Below, piece after piece: positions 1-9,387 of a stretch of DNA of 64,000 bases (positions are counted from its first letter, which is position 1; each line of letters starts with the position of its first letter). A program made the position numbers and the translations under genes. Location of the stretch: contig SCOE01000009.1 in NCBI GenBank assembly GCA_005503065.1, forward strand, positions 110,760 through 174,759, given 5' to 3'. Under the pieces are notes generated by a model, which saw nothing but the letters and a program-made list of their open reading frames with translations, searched no databases and was not told the origin of the DNA. Source of the stretch: Comamonadaceae bacterium ALPHA2B (GTDB taxonomy: Bacteria; Pseudomonadota; Gammaproteobacteria; Burkholderiales; Burkholderiaceae_C).

Positions 1-23
1 CAACCCTGACGAGGAGTGTCTCC

Positions 24-1268
24 ATGATCCGACGACTCAAACTGCTGATCGGCGCCGCCGCGTTCGCGGTGGGGGCCCAAGCTTCGTTCGCCGCCGAACC
101 GATCCGCTTCGCGCTGTGCTACGACCTGACGAAGGCCTACACCTTCGTCACCCCCCAGTTCGCCCAAGCTGCCAAAGACTACGCGGCGCTGACCAATCTG
201 CGGGGAGGCATCGAAGGCAACCCGGTCGAGATCATCGTGCAGGACCACGGCAACGAGCCGCAGCGCGGCATCGAGTGCTACGAGCGGGTGAAAGGCCAGG
301 TACTGACGGTTGACCTGTTGTCCACACCGGTGTCGCGTGCCGTCCTTCCGCGCGCCATGAAGGACGGGGAAGTCATGATCCAGGCCATGGTCGGCCGAGG
401 TGACGCCGTTGACGGCGAAGTCTTCAAGTGGGTCTTCCCCTTGGGCCCGACCTACTGGGGCCAGGCGGCCAACATCGTCGGTCACTTCAAGAAGCAGTCC
501 GGCGGCAATCTGAAGGGCAAGAAGATCGCCTTCCTGTACATCGACTACCCGTTCGGCCAGGAGCCCATTCCCGTCATGCAGGAACTGCAGAAGCGGGAAG
601 GGTTCGAGCTCCAACTGTTCCCCTACCCGCTTCCCGGCAACGACCAGACTTCGGCGTGGTCGCAGTTGCGGCGGTTCCAGCCCGACCTGATCGTGCACTG
701 GGCCTTCTCGGCCATGCACGTGGTGGCGGCCAAGGAAGCCAAGCGCAACGGCATCCCGCTGGACCGGGTGGTCAGCGTGAACTGGCTGAACGACGTGGAC
801 ATCGCCAATATCGGCGCCGAGGCGGCCAAGGGAATCCGGCGCGCCACGCCGGTGGTCAGTGGCACCGATCACCCCACCATCAAGGCCATCCTCCAGGAGC
901 TCTACGACAAGGGCAAAGGCAATGGCGATCGGAAACTCGTGTCTGACATCTACTACGGGCTGGGATTGGCGACCTATGCCACGATCTTCGAAGGTGCCCG
1001 TCTGGCCCTGAAGAGCGAACGGGCCCCGCTGACGGCGGAGAAGATGCGCAAGGGGCTCGAGAGCATTCGCAACTTCGACGCCGGCGGGCTGCAACCCGCC
1101 CTGACCGTGACCGGCAAGGATCATGGCGGTGGCGGCAAGACGCGCATTGAGATGTGGGACGGCACCAAATGGGTCCCGCAGAGCGATTGGTCCGCCGAAT
1201 ACACCGACCTGGTCTGGAGCACCGTCAAGCAGCACTCGGGCGACTTCGCCAAGTCAGCTGGCAAGTAA
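24..1268 (+). CDS. ABC transporter substrate-binding protein (LivK-like), copy 1
   Basis: A 414-residue periplasmic binding protein of the branched-chain amino acid / aromatic-acid type (type I fold). The N-terminus has a Sec signal peptide with a hydrophobic core and a likely cleavage near residue 24 (ASFAAEP). The mature part keeps family blocks such as QDHGNEPQRGIECYER and the late GGGGKTRIEMWDGTKW. A GAGGAG Shine-Dalgarno lies 9 bases before the ATG. It is followed by a clear paralogue and a LivF ATPase, so it very probably feeds a Liv-type importer whose membrane genes precede the window. The ligand is not visible from sequence; the acyl-CoA and aromatic setting suggests a carboxylic acid (inference). 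Confidence 0.93.
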   Translation: MIRRLKLLIGAAAFAVGAQASFAAEPIRFALCYDLTKAYTFVTPQFAQAAKDYAALTNLRGGIEGNPVEIIVQDHGNEPQRGIECYERVKGQVLTVDLLSTPVSRAVLPRAMKDGEVMIQAMVGRGDAVDGEVFKWVFPLGPTYWGQAANIVGHFKKQSGGNLKGKKIAFLYIDYPFGQEPIPVMQELQKREGFELQLFPYPLPGNDQTSAWSQLRRFQPDLIVHWAFSAMHVVAAKEAKRNGIPLDRVVSVNWLNDVDIANIGAEAAKGIRRATPVVSGTDHPTIKAILQELYDKGKGNGDRKLVSDIYYGLGLATYATIFEGARLALKSERAPLTAEKMRKGLESIRNFDAGGLQPALTVTGKDHGGGGKTRIEMWDGTKWVPQSDWSAEYTDLVWSTVKQHSGDFAKSAGK

Positions 1269-1330
1269 ACACAAACCCTGCAGCGGCGGCCCGGCTTCCG
1301 GGCGCCGCTCCTTCAACGAGGAGACCGCCC

Positions 1331-2581
1331 ATGCGCGCCGGCTTGATTCAAACATTCGCAGCTGCCCTGTTCGCAGCCGCCTCGGCGGCCGCAGAAGCAC
1401 AGGCCGCCGATCCGGTGCGCTTCGGACTGTGCTACGACCTCACCAAGATCTACGTCGCCGCGGTGCCGCAGGTGGCGCAGGCGGCCAAGGATTACGCCGA
1501 TCTGCTCAACCTTCGCGGCGGGCTCGAGGGGCGGCCGATCCAGGTGATCGTGCAGGACCACGGCAACGAACCCCAGCGCGGCATCGACTGCTACGAGCGC
1601 CTCAAGCGCGAGGGCGTGATGGTCTTCGACTTCTTCTCCACGCCGGTGTCGCGCGCCGCGCTGCCGCGCATCATGCAGGACGGCAATATCCTCGTGCAGC
1701 CGCTGGTGGGGCGCGGCGACGCGGTGGACGGCGAGGTGTTCAAGAACGTCTTCGTACTGGCGCCCACGTACTGGGGTCAGGCCGCCAACATCATCAGTTA
1801 CTTCAAGAAGCAGGCAGGCGGCAATCTGAAAGGCAAGAAGGTCGCGTTCCTCTACCTGGATACACCGTTCGGCAGAGAGCCGATGCCGGTCTTCGAAGCG
1901 CTCAAGCGCCTGGAGGGCTACGACTTCCAGACCTTCCCGTTCCCGGTGCCTGGCAACGACCAAAGCGCCGCCTTCGCGCAGATCCGTCGCTTCCAGCCCG
2001 ACTGGGTGGTGCTGTGGTCCTTCTCGCCGCTGAACCCGATCTCGTTCCGCGAGATGCAGCGCAACGGCATCCCGATCGACCGCATGGTGACCGGCAACTG
2101 GATCAACGAGGTCGACATCAACAACTTCGGCGCCGCTGCCGCCAAGGGATTGAAGCGTTCTGCCGTGGTGAGCGGCGGCGCCGAACACCCTCTGGTGCAG
2201 GACATCCTGCGAGAGCTGTACGACAAGGGCAAGGGCAATGGCGACCGCAAGCTGGTGGCCGATTCCTACTACAACACCGGCCTGGCCGTGTATTCCTCGG
2301 TGTTCGAAGGTGTGCGTCTGGCGATCAAGACGCAGGGCATGCCGCTGACGGCGGAAAAGATCCGCCAAGGCATGTACGGTCTGAAGAACTTCGACGCCAA
2401 GGGCTTCATGGCGCCGATCACGGTGACTCCACAAGACCACGGCGGCGGCGGCAAGACCCGCATCGACATGTGGGACGGCACGAAGTGGGTGCCGCAGACG
2501 CCCTGGTTCGCGGACTACACCGGCTTGGTGAACACGCTCATCAAGGCCAATTCGGCCGACTTCGCCAAAGCGAACAAGTGA
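1331..2581 (+). CDS. ABC transporter substrate-binding protein (LivK-like), copy 2
   Basis: A 416-residue paralogue of the preceding protein, aligning over its full length (shared blocks include LCYDLTK, QDHGNEPQRGI and YDKGKGNGDRKLV). The ATG at 1331 is chosen because it follows an AACGAGGAGACC ribosome-binding region and begins a signal peptide (about residues 1-24, ending AEAQA). The reading frame is open further upstream, but that extension overlaps copy 1 and is not protein-like. The 60-base gap to copy 1 and the short gap to the downstream ATPase indicate one operon. Tandem binding proteins suggest different ligand ranges for one importer (inference). Confidence 0.93.
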   Translation: MRAGLIQTFAAALFAAASAAAEAQAADPVRFGLCYDLTKIYVAAVPQVAQAAKDYADLLNLRGGLEGRPIQVIVQDHGNEPQRGIDCYERLKREGVMVFDFFSTPVSRAALPRIMQDGNILVQPLVGRGDAVDGEVFKNVFVLAPTYWGQAANIISYFKKQAGGNLKGKKVAFLYLDTPFGREPMPVFEALKRLEGYDFQTFPFPVPGNDQSAAFAQIRRFQPDWVVLWSFSPLNPISFREMQRNGIPIDRMVTGNWINEVDINNFGAAAAKGLKRSAVVSGGAEHPLVQDILRELYDKGKGNGDRKLVADSYYNTGLAVYSSVFEGVRLAIKTQGMPLTAEKIRQGMYGLKNFDAKGFMAPITVTPQDHGGGGKTRIDMWDGTKWVPQTPWFADYTGLVNTLIKANSADFAKANK

Positions 2582-2609
2582 TCGCAACCTCTACGCGCCC
2601 GAGCCTCCG

Positions 2610-3404
<795 letters not shown>

Positions 3405-3440
3405 ATGTAACGGGGTCCGAGCCTTGCCGGCCAACGAAGG

Positions 3441-3839
3441 TCACACCGGCACGAACACCGGCAGCGGCGACCCACCCTCGCTCGGTTGGAACCGCACCGC
3501 CACGCGCTGGCCGATGCGAATCGCGTCGGCATCGGCATCGACGATGTTGGTCATCATCGACGGGCCCTCGTCGAGCGTCACGTAGGCGACGACATAGGGC
3601 ACCTCGGCACGGCGCATGACGCTGAAGCTGTAGATCGTGCCCTGCCCGCCGGCCTGTCGCCACTCGGTGTTCAGGCTGCCGCAGAACGGGCAGCCGTCGC
3701 GCGGATAGTGGTGGTGCTCGCCGCAGTCGCGGCAGCGCTTGACGAGCAGCCGGCCCTCGGCGGCAGCATCCCAGAACGGCTTGGCGTCGGGGTAGACGGT
3801 GGGCGCCGGCATCTGGCGCCGGCCGATGTTCAGACTCAT
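3441..3839 (-). CDS. DUF35 zinc-ribbon / OB-fold protein, partner of Ltp-like protein 1
   Basis: A 132-residue protein with the DUF35 layout: an N-terminal helix (FWDAAAEGRL), a rubredoxin-like zinc ribbon with Cys36, Cys39, Cys50 and Cys53, then an OB-fold acyl-CoA-associated domain with the usual GTIYSFSVMRRA block. It overlaps the stop of the thiolase-fold gene immediately upstream by the ATGA pattern, so the two are translationally coupled. In known systems such as ChsH2 and Ltp2 of steroid side-chain degradation, a DUF35 domain binds the thiolase-fold aldolase and is needed for its activity. The same pairing occurs twice more in this window. It is the last gene of the operon. Confidence 0.9.
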   Translation of the reverse strand: MSLNIGRRQMPAPTVYPDAKPFWDAAAEGRLLVKRCRDCGEHHHYPRDGCPFCGSLNTEWRQAGGQGTIYSFSVMRRAEVPYVVAYVTLDEGPSMMTNIVDADADAIRIGQRVAVRFQPSEGGSPLPVFVPV

Positions 3840-5002
3840 GCGCGCTCCAGGATCAGGGTGGCACTGCCGTGCCGGGTGCCGAGCGAACCGCCTGTGCCGT
3901 GCGCGAGCGCAAGCCGGCAGTTCGGCACCTGCACCTTGGGGTGGGCCTCGCCGCGCAGCTGGCGAACGGCCTCGATCACCTTGGTCATGCCGCCGCGGTT
4001 ACCCGGGTGGTTGTTGCACAGGCCGCCGCCGTCGGTGTTGAAGGGCAGCTTGCCGCTGCCCGAGATTAGGTTGCCGTCGCTGACGAAGCGGCCGCCCTGC
4101 CCCTTGGCGCAGAAGCCCAGGTCCTCCAGCGTGAGCAGCACGGTGATCGTGAAGCTGTCGTAGATCGACGCGTACTGGATGTCCGAGGGCTTCACGCCGG
4201 CCTCGGCGAACGCGGCCTTGCCGGTCCACGCCGCGCCGGTGGTCAGCAGGTCGACCTTGCCGCCGCTCTGCGCGCGCTGGTACTCGCCGGTGCCGATGAT
4301 GTCGACGACCGGACGCTCCAGGCTGCGCGCGATCTCGGGCCGCACCACCACCAGCGCGCCGCCGCCGTCGCTGATGACGCAGCAGTCCAGCCGGTGCAGC
4401 GGGTCGGCGATCATCGGCGAGCCGACCACGTCCTTCACCGTGACCACGTCGCGCACCATCGCGTGCGGGTTGTGCTGCGCGTGGTGCGAGGCGGCGACGC
4501 GGATCCACGCGAGCTGCTCGCTCGTCGTGCCGTGCTCGTGCATGTGGCGCATCGCCGCCATCGCGTACATGTTGACCGTGGTCGGCGCATAGGGCAGCTC
4601 AAAGGGCACGTCGGGCGCGGGGCCGTAGTTGCGCGGCGCGGTGCCGGTGGCCATGCCCTCGGCCTTGGGCCGGCCGGCCAGCGTGATCAGCGCGACGTTG
4701 CAGCGCCCGGCGGCGATGGCGGCGGCGGCGTGCGCCACGTGCACCAGGTACGACGAACCGCCGGTCTCGGTGGTGTCCACGTGGCGCACTTTCATGCCGA
4801 GGTAGTCAACCATCGACAGCGCGCCCAGGCCGGGCGCATCGCCGGCGCAGAAGTAGCCGTCGACGTCCTTCAGCGTCAGCCCAGCGTCGGCCAGCGCGCC
4901 GCGCGCGACCTCGCCGTGCAGTTGCGCGACCGACTTGTCGTCCGCGCGCCGGATTGGGTGTTCGTAGGCGCCTGCGATGCAGGCGGAGTTCTTCAGACTC
5001 AT
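3836..5002 (-). CDS. Thiolase-fold Ltp/SCP2-like protein 1 (lacks thiolase cysteines)
   Basis: A 388-residue thiolase-superfamily protein of the lipid-transfer-protein (SCP2-thiolase) branch. The start at 5002 (MSLKNSACIAGAYEHP) overlaps the stop of the MaoC gene by four bases; a longer open frame to 5074 runs into that gene. The nucleophile loop of true thiolases is replaced by TETGGSSYLV, without Cys. The C-terminal block that carries the second Cys reads ALAHGTGGSLG, with His in that place. HPG near the active site and the IYDSFT tyrosine region remain. This pattern matches Ltp2-type retro-aldolases rather than thiolases (family knowledge). The substrate is unknown; the DUF35 protein downstream is the probable partner. 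Confidence 0.88.
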   Translation of the reverse strand: MSLKNSACIAGAYEHPIRRADDKSVAQLHGEVARGALADAGLTLKDVDGYFCAGDAPGLGALSMVDYLGMKVRHVDTTETGGSSYLVHVAHAAAAIAAGRCNVALITLAGRPKAEGMATGTAPRNYGPAPDVPFELPYAPTTVNMYAMAAMRHMHEHGTTSEQLAWIRVAASHHAQHNPHAMVRDVVTVKDVVGSPMIADPLHRLDCCVISDGGGALVVVRPEIARSLERPVVDIIGTGEYQRAQSGGKVDLLTTGAAWTGKAAFAEAGVKPSDIQYASIYDSFTITVLLTLEDLGFCAKGQGGRFVSDGNLISGSGKLPFNTDGGGLCNNHPGNRGGMTKVIEAVRQLRGEAHPKVQVPNCRLALAHGTGGSLGTRHGSATLILERA

Positions 5003-5388
5003 CGTGTTCTTTCCGCTGGCTTGATAGTGGCGGTGCCCTTGATCACGTCCTGGCTCTTGGCGTTGCGCACCCACACGTCGTACAGGGGCGGCTCGCTGCC
5101 GGCGCGCAGTTCGCCGCCGCCGGTCACGTCGTCGTCGATGCGCACCGGCTGCACGAACTTGATCTCCAGGTGGATCCTGTTCAGCATCTGCACGCCGAGC
5201 GTGTTCTTCAAGGCCTGCCAGATCAGCGCCACCGACATCGTGCCGTGGGCGATGATGCCGCCCATCGGGCTCTTGGCGGCGAATTCCTTGTCGACGTGGA
5301 TCGGGTTGTAGTCGTTCGTCACCGCCGCATACTTCATGATGGTGTCGAAGTCGACGTGCTTGGTCGATGGTGTCAGTTGCGCCTGCAC
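4999..5388 (-). CDS. MaoC-like (R)-specific enoyl-CoA hydratase subunit, catalytic
   Basis: A 129-residue hot-dog protein with the hydratase-2 motif NDYNPIHVD, which carries the catalytic Asp and His. GTG at 5388 is preferred because AGGAGG ends about six bases upstream; GTG at 5394 is in frame but abuts that site. The neighbour upstream is a second hot-dog protein lacking the dyad, so the pair probably forms a heteromeric hydratase like ChsH1-ChsH2 (inference). The stop overlaps the start of the thiolase-fold gene downstream. The expected reaction is hydration of an enoyl-CoA to a 3-hydroxyacyl-CoA, which the Ltp-like protein could then cleave. Confidence 0.88.
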   Translation of the reverse strand: MQAQLTPSTKHVDFDTIMKYAAVTNDYNPIHVDKEFAAKSPMGGIIAHGTMSVALIWQALKNTLGVQMLNRIHLEIKFVQPVRIDDDVTGGGELRAGSEPPLYDVWVRNAKSQDVIKGTATIKPAERTR

Positions 5389-5410
5389 GGGCACTCCTCC
5401 TCTGCTGCGT

Positions 5411-5812
5411 CTAATGCGCCACCAGCGTCGTCATGACGCCGGTGAACAGCAGTTCGTTCGATCCCACGGCACGCGTCTCGCTGCGCACGCGCACCCACTT
5501 GCGTTCCTTCTTGATCTCCTTGTCGAGGCACCACACGTCGGTGCGGATGTTCTCGCCGATGCGCGGCATGCGCCAGACGTCGAAGGTCTGGCCGCCGTGC
5601 ACGCCGCCGGGCGGGCGCGGCGAGTTGAGCGTCAGCACCGCGTCGATGACGATCATCGCCAGCATGCCGGCCGGCATCACACCGGGGTCGTCGTCGTTCG
5701 GGTAGACGGAACGCCATTTGGCGACGGTCGATTCGTCGACGGCAAAGTCGCGCGCGCCGTAGTGCTTGCCCGGCTCGTAGTGGGCGTAGTTGAAGATCGG
5801 TTTTTCGCTCAT
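5411..5812 (-). CDS. MaoC-like hot-dog protein without catalytic dyad (FAS1-like dehydratase domain)
   Basis: A 133-residue hot-dog fold protein. The start MSEKPIFNYAHYEPG at 5812 overlaps the stop of the DUF35 gene upstream by ATGA; the longer open frame beyond it is a shadow of that gene. It contains the GQTFDVWRMPRIGENI region typical of FAS1-like dehydratase domains but no Asp-x(4)-His dyad. This resembles the non-catalytic, substrate-shaping partner in two-subunit MaoC hydratases. Its direct neighbour carries the dyad, which supports a heteromer. Confidence 0.85.
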   Translation of the reverse strand: MSEKPIFNYAHYEPGKHYGARDFAVDESTVAKWRSVYPNDDDPGVMPAGMLAMIVIDAVLTLNSPRPPGGVHGGQTFDVWRMPRIGENIRTDVWCLDKEIKKERKWVRVRSETRAVGSNELLFTGVMTTLVAH

Positions 5813-6222
5813 GCGGGCTCCACCTGGGGAATCTTCTGTTCGCTGCCCGGGCGCGACTCGAAGCACACGCGCACCGGCATGCCGATGCGCACCTGCGCCG
5901 GGTCGCAGCGCAGCACGTTGCACATGAAGCGCAAGCCCTCGTCGAGGTCCACCAGCGCGAGCACGTAGGGCGTGTCGCCGGCGAAGGCGGCCAGCGGCGC
6001 GCGGTGGATCACCGAGAAGCTGGCGATGCGCCCGCCCCCGCCCGCCTTGTGCCAGGCCAGGTCGGTGGCGTGGCAGTGCACGCAGGCGTTGCGCGCGTAG
6101 AACTGCGCCTTGCCGCAGGCGCCGCAGCGCTGGTAGCGGAATTCGCCGAGGCTGGCGCCTTCCCAGTAGGTGCGGCTGATGCCGTCGGGCACCGGCACCG
6201 GCTTGGCTTGCACGTCGGCCAT
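5809..6222 (-). CDS. DUF35 zinc-ribbon / OB-fold protein, partner of Ltp-like protein 2
   Basis: A 137-residue protein with zinc-ribbon cysteines at 33, 36, 47 and 50 and an OB-fold with the RIASFSVIHRAPL block. The ATG at 6222 lies two bases after the stop of the thiolase-fold gene, with a CCCTCC-complement ribosome site inside the end of that gene. It is distinct in sequence from the other two DUF35 proteins of the window, so the pairs diverged long ago rather than being a recent duplication. By analogy to ChsH2/Ltp2 it should bind and activate its upstream neighbour. Confidence 0.9.
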   Translation of the reverse strand: MADVQAKPVPVPDGISRTYWEGASLGEFRYQRCGACGKAQFYARNACVHCHATDLAWHKAGGGGRIASFSVIHRAPLAAFAGDTPYVLALVDLDEGLRFMCNVLRCDPAQVRIGMPVRVCFESRPGSEQKIPQVEPA

Positions 6223-6224
6223 GG

Positions 6225-7376
6225 TCAGACCCTCCCCAGCAGGATCGAGCAATGGCCCGAGAAGATGCCGCCCAGCGTGTGCGCAAGCGCCACCTCGGCG
6301 TCCTTCACCTGGCGCGGCCCGCATTCGCCGCGCAGCTGGCGCACCGCCTCGACCACATGGAACATGCCGCCCGCCGCGCCGGACGAGCCGTACGACAGCA
6401 GGCCGCCGTTGGTGTTGACCGGGAACCTGCCGCCGATCGCGAACTCGCCGGCCAGCGCCGCCGGCCCCGCCGCGCCGCGCTCGTAGAAGCCCATCGACTC
6501 GAGCGTGATGAGCAGCGTGCTGGTGAAGCAGTCGTAGATGTGCGCGCAGTCCACGTCGGCATGCTTCAGTCCGGCGTGGCCGAGCGCGTCGGCCACCGAT
6601 TCGCGGCAGCCGAAGTCCACCAGCGACGGCGCGGCGAAGATGTGCTCGTGCGTGTGGCCCTCGCCGGTGGCGAGCAGCTCGACGGAACGCTTGGGCCTGT
6701 CGCGCCCGGTCTCGGAAGCACTGACGATCACCGCCGCGCCGCCGTCGGAGACGGGACAGCAGTCGAGCATACGCAGCGGCGACGCAATCACCTTGGACCT
6801 GCGCACGTCGTCCATCGTGATCGGCTTCTTCATGTGCGACTGCGGGTGCAGCGCCGCGTTGGCGCGCTGGTTCACCGCCACCGCGGCGAGGTGGTCGCCG
6901 TTCAGCCAGCCTTCGTGAAAGTAGACTTGCGCGGCCATCGCGAAAGCCGCCGGCACGCTCATGCCGTAGGGCTGCTCGTACTGCGCGTGTCCCACGTCGG
7001 CGAGCGCGGCCTGCACCTTCTCGCCCATGCCGGTGAGGCGGTTGTCGCCGGTCACGCACAGCACGTGGCGGCACATGCCCGAGCGCACCAGCGACTCGGC
7101 GTGCCGCACCAGCAGCCCGCCGGTCATGCCTCCCATGCAGATCGAGGCGTTGACCTTGGGCCCGAAGCCGAGATACTCGGCGAGCACGCCGCCGAGCATC
7201 AGCTGCGGCGAGGCGAAAGAATACGCGGTGAGCAGGCCGTCGATGTCCGACAGCTTCAACCCCGCATCGGCGAGCGCGCCGAGGGTGGCCTCGGTGTGCA
7301 GCGACATGCAGGTGCTTTCCGGCAGCGAGCCGACCTGAGTGTCGTACACGCCGCTGACGATGGCTTTGCTGGCCAT
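6225..7376 (-). CDS. Thiolase-fold Ltp/SCP2-like protein 2 (lacks thiolase cysteines)
   Basis: A 383-residue lipid-transfer-type thiolase-fold protein. An AAGGAG site sits directly before the ATG at 7376. The usual thiolase nucleophile loop is ASICMGGMTGGL; its Cys is not in the canonical NRxCxSG context. The C-terminal catalytic block reads ALAHTLGGIFSG, with His where thiolases have Cys. The HIYDCFT tyrosine region and the YGSSGAAGG loop are kept. Together with its DUF35 neighbour it repeats the gene pair at 3441-5002. It is probably a retro-aldolase or acyl-CoA-handling enzyme, not a beta-ketothiolase (inference). Confidence 0.87.
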   Translation of the reverse strand: MASKAIVSGVYDTQVGSLPESTCMSLHTEATLGALADAGLKLSDIDGLLTAYSFASPQLMLGGVLAEYLGFGPKVNASICMGGMTGGLLVRHAESLVRSGMCRHVLCVTGDNRLTGMGEKVQAALADVGHAQYEQPYGMSVPAAFAMAAQVYFHEGWLNGDHLAAVAVNQRANAALHPQSHMKKPITMDDVRRSKVIASPLRMLDCCPVSDGGAAVIVSASETGRDRPKRSVELLATGEGHTHEHIFAAPSLVDFGCRESVADALGHAGLKHADVDCAHIYDCFTSTLLITLESMGFYERGAAGPAALAGEFAIGGRFPVNTNGGLLSYGSSGAAGGMFHVVEAVRQLRGECGPRQVKDAEVALAHTLGGIFSGHCSILLGRV

Positions 7377-7398
7377 GGTTCTCCTTGGTGGGGTCCGT

Positions 7399-8526
7399 TC
7401 AGGGCAGGCTGACGACGAGGTCGCGCTGCAGGCGGCGCAACTGCTCGACGGCGCCGTCGACCAGATCGGCCATGATGTCCTTCGCGGGCCGGCGGCCCTT
7501 GACGAGCCCGCCCGCCTGCCCCGCGATGTTGTAGAAGAGGTCGTGCCGCCCGGCGGCGAGCGCCGCGGCGAGGAAGTCCTCCATCAGGATGCGCTGGTGC
7601 GGCGTTTCCAGCGTCGGCAGGCCCGACTCGGCCCAAGCCTGCGAAATCTCGCCGTGGAAAGCGCGCACCGTCTTGCCCGTCCAGATCTTGCTGATTCGAA
7701 AGGCCTCCGAATCGGAGGCGACGATCTGGTCCTTGCAGGCGTCGAACAACTCGCCCTCGTCGGCAACGAGGAAGGCGGTGCCGATCCAGACCGCCTGCGC
7801 GCCGAGCGCGAGCGCGGCCACGATGCCGCGGCCGTCGGCGATGCCACCCGCGGCGAGCACCGGCGTCGGACTGACGGCGTCGACCACCTGCGGGATCAGC
7901 GGCAGCGTGGCCACGGTACCCGTGTGGCCGCCCGCCTCGGTGCCCTGCGCCACGATGGCGTCGACGCCGCTCTTCTGCTGCCGCACCGCGTTGCGCACCG
8001 AACCGGACAGGCCGATTAGCTTCATGCCCTGAGCGCGCGCACGCTCGAGCAGGAAGTCGGGGTCGCCCAGGCCGGCGGCAAACACCGGCACGCGCTCGTC
8101 GAAGATGACCTCGAGCACCGACTTCGCGTACTCGATGTTGACCACCGTCTCGTCGGCCGGCTTCACGTCGGGCAGGCCGTAGCGGCGAATCAGCTCCTGC
8201 ATGAACGCGGCGTGCTTGGGGAAGCGCGCGCGGATCTCGTCGCGCACCCCGGTGCGCGTCGGCGGCGCGTCGGCAATACGCGCCGGCAGCAGCAGGTCCA
8301 CGCCGAAGGGCTTGTCGGTCAGCGCGCGCACGGCGCGGATGCGCCGGCGCGTCTCCTCCGGCGACAGGCCCGAGCAGCCGAGCACGCCGAGCCCGCCGGC
8401 CTGCGACACCGCGGCCACCAGCGCCGGCGGCGTGGCCCGGCCGCCCACGCCCATGCCGGCCAGGAAGATAGGCACCTCGATGCCCCAGCCATCGCAGAAC
8501 GCGTTGTGCAGCACCGTGCGGCTCAT
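7399..8526 (-). CDS. Nitronate monooxygenase / enoyl reductase-like FMN protein
   Basis: A 375-residue TIM-barrel flavoprotein of the 2-nitropropane dioxygenase family. Visible blocks are the N-terminal PIFLAGMGVGG, the central GTEAGGHTG with the catalytic-type His, and the FMN-phosphate region LAAGGIADGRG. The gene lies 22 bases before the Ltp-like gene and 7 bases after the hydratase gene, within one operon. Members of this family also act as enoyl-CoA or enoyl-ACP reductases (FabK) or have no known substrate, so nitronate oxidation is not proved; a role on an acyl-CoA intermediate would fit better here (inference). Confidence 0.85.
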   Translation of the reverse strand: MSRTVLHNAFCDGWGIEVPIFLAGMGVGGRATPPALVAAVSQAGGLGVLGCSGLSPEETRRRIRAVRALTDKPFGVDLLLPARIADAPPTRTGVRDEIRARFPKHAAFMQELIRRYGLPDVKPADETVVNIEYAKSVLEVIFDERVPVFAAGLGDPDFLLERARAQGMKLIGLSGSVRNAVRQQKSGVDAIVAQGTEAGGHTGTVATLPLIPQVVDAVSPTPVLAAGGIADGRGIVAALALGAQAVWIGTAFLVADEGELFDACKDQIVASDSEAFRISKIWTGKTVRAFHGEISQAWAESGLPTLETPHQRILMEDFLAAALAAGRHDLFYNIAGQAGGLVKGRRPAKDIMADLVDGAVEQLRRLQRDLVVSLP

Positions 8527-8533
8527 GACCTCT

Positions 8534-9295
8534 TCACTTGAACGTCGGCTTGCGCTTGGCGCGGAACGCGGCCACGCCTTCCTTCACGTCGTCGGTCTGG
8601 AACAGGAAGGGGAAGGCGTCGATGGCGTAGCGCATGTCGTCGCCGCCTTTGCCCCTGTTGTAGAACGACTTGGCCATCTGCAGCGCCATCTGCGGCTTGG
8701 CCGCGAGCTTCTCGGCGAAGGCCATCGCCTCGTCCATCAGCTTGTCGGGCGCCACCGTGCGCAGCGCGAGGCCGAGCGCCACGGCCTCGGCGGCCGGGAT
8801 CGGCTCGCCGAGCATGCTTAACTCCTTCGCCTTCGGCCGGCCGACGATCTGGTGCAGGCGCAGCAGCGCGAAACCCGGCAGCAGGCCGAGCTGGATCTCG
8901 GGCACGCCGAACTTCGCGCGTTCGGAGGCGAGGATGAAGTCGCAGGCGATCGCGAGTTCGAATCCGCCGCCGAACGCGATGCCGTTGACCGCCGCGATCA
9001 GCGGCTTGCGGCAGCGCTCCGGCGCCTCGAGCACCGGCAGCACGCTGGCGATGAAGTCGCGCGCCTGCTCCGGGGTCTCGGGGAAGGAGCTGATGTCGGC
9101 GCCGGCGCAGAAGGCCTTGTCGCCGCGCCCGGTGACGATGCCGACACGGATCTCGGGGTCGGCCTCGACCATCGCGAGGCCTTCGGTGACACCCTGGCGG
9201 ATGCCGACGGAGATGGCGTTCAGCTTGGTGGGCTCGTCGAGGGTCAGGACCGCGACGCGGCCCTTCTTCTCGAATTCGACGCTGCCGATGCGCAT
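8534..9295 (-). CDS. Enoyl-CoA hydratase / crotonase family protein
   Basis: A 253-residue crotonase-fold enzyme. The start MRIGSVEFEKKG at 9295 has an AGGAG site seven bases upstream; the longer open frame to 9379 crosses the promoter region. It shows the oxyanion-hole blocks KAFCAGADISS and NGIAFGGGFELA and the second catalytic Glu in FGVPEIQLG. It is the first gene of the eight-gene operon running down to 3441. A perfect 14-base palindrome lies 93 bases upstream of its start. It probably hydrates an enoyl-CoA; other crotonase reactions cannot be excluded. Confidence 0.9.
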   Translation of the reverse strand: MRIGSVEFEKKGRVAVLTLDEPTKLNAISVGIRQGVTEGLAMVEADPEIRVGIVTGRGDKAFCAGADISSFPETPEQARDFIASVLPVLEAPERCRKPLIAAVNGIAFGGGFELAIACDFILASERAKFGVPEIQLGLLPGFALLRLHQIVGRPKAKELSMLGEPIPAAEAVALGLALRTVAPDKLMDEAMAFAEKLAAKPQMALQMAKSFYNRGKGGDDMRYAIDAFPFLFQTDDVKEGVAAFRAKRKPTFK

Positions 9296-9387
9296 ACGGT
9301 GCTCCTGCGTGGACGGCGAAGGGCGCCTTCCGCCGTGGGGAAAAGGACATGCCGTGCAGACCGCGCCGGCACTGAGCATGTCAGACT

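Noticed and set aside
1313..2587. 424-residue minus-strand open frame opposite the second binding protein
   Set aside because: No start signal or motif; the plus-strand gene has a signal peptide and family blocks.
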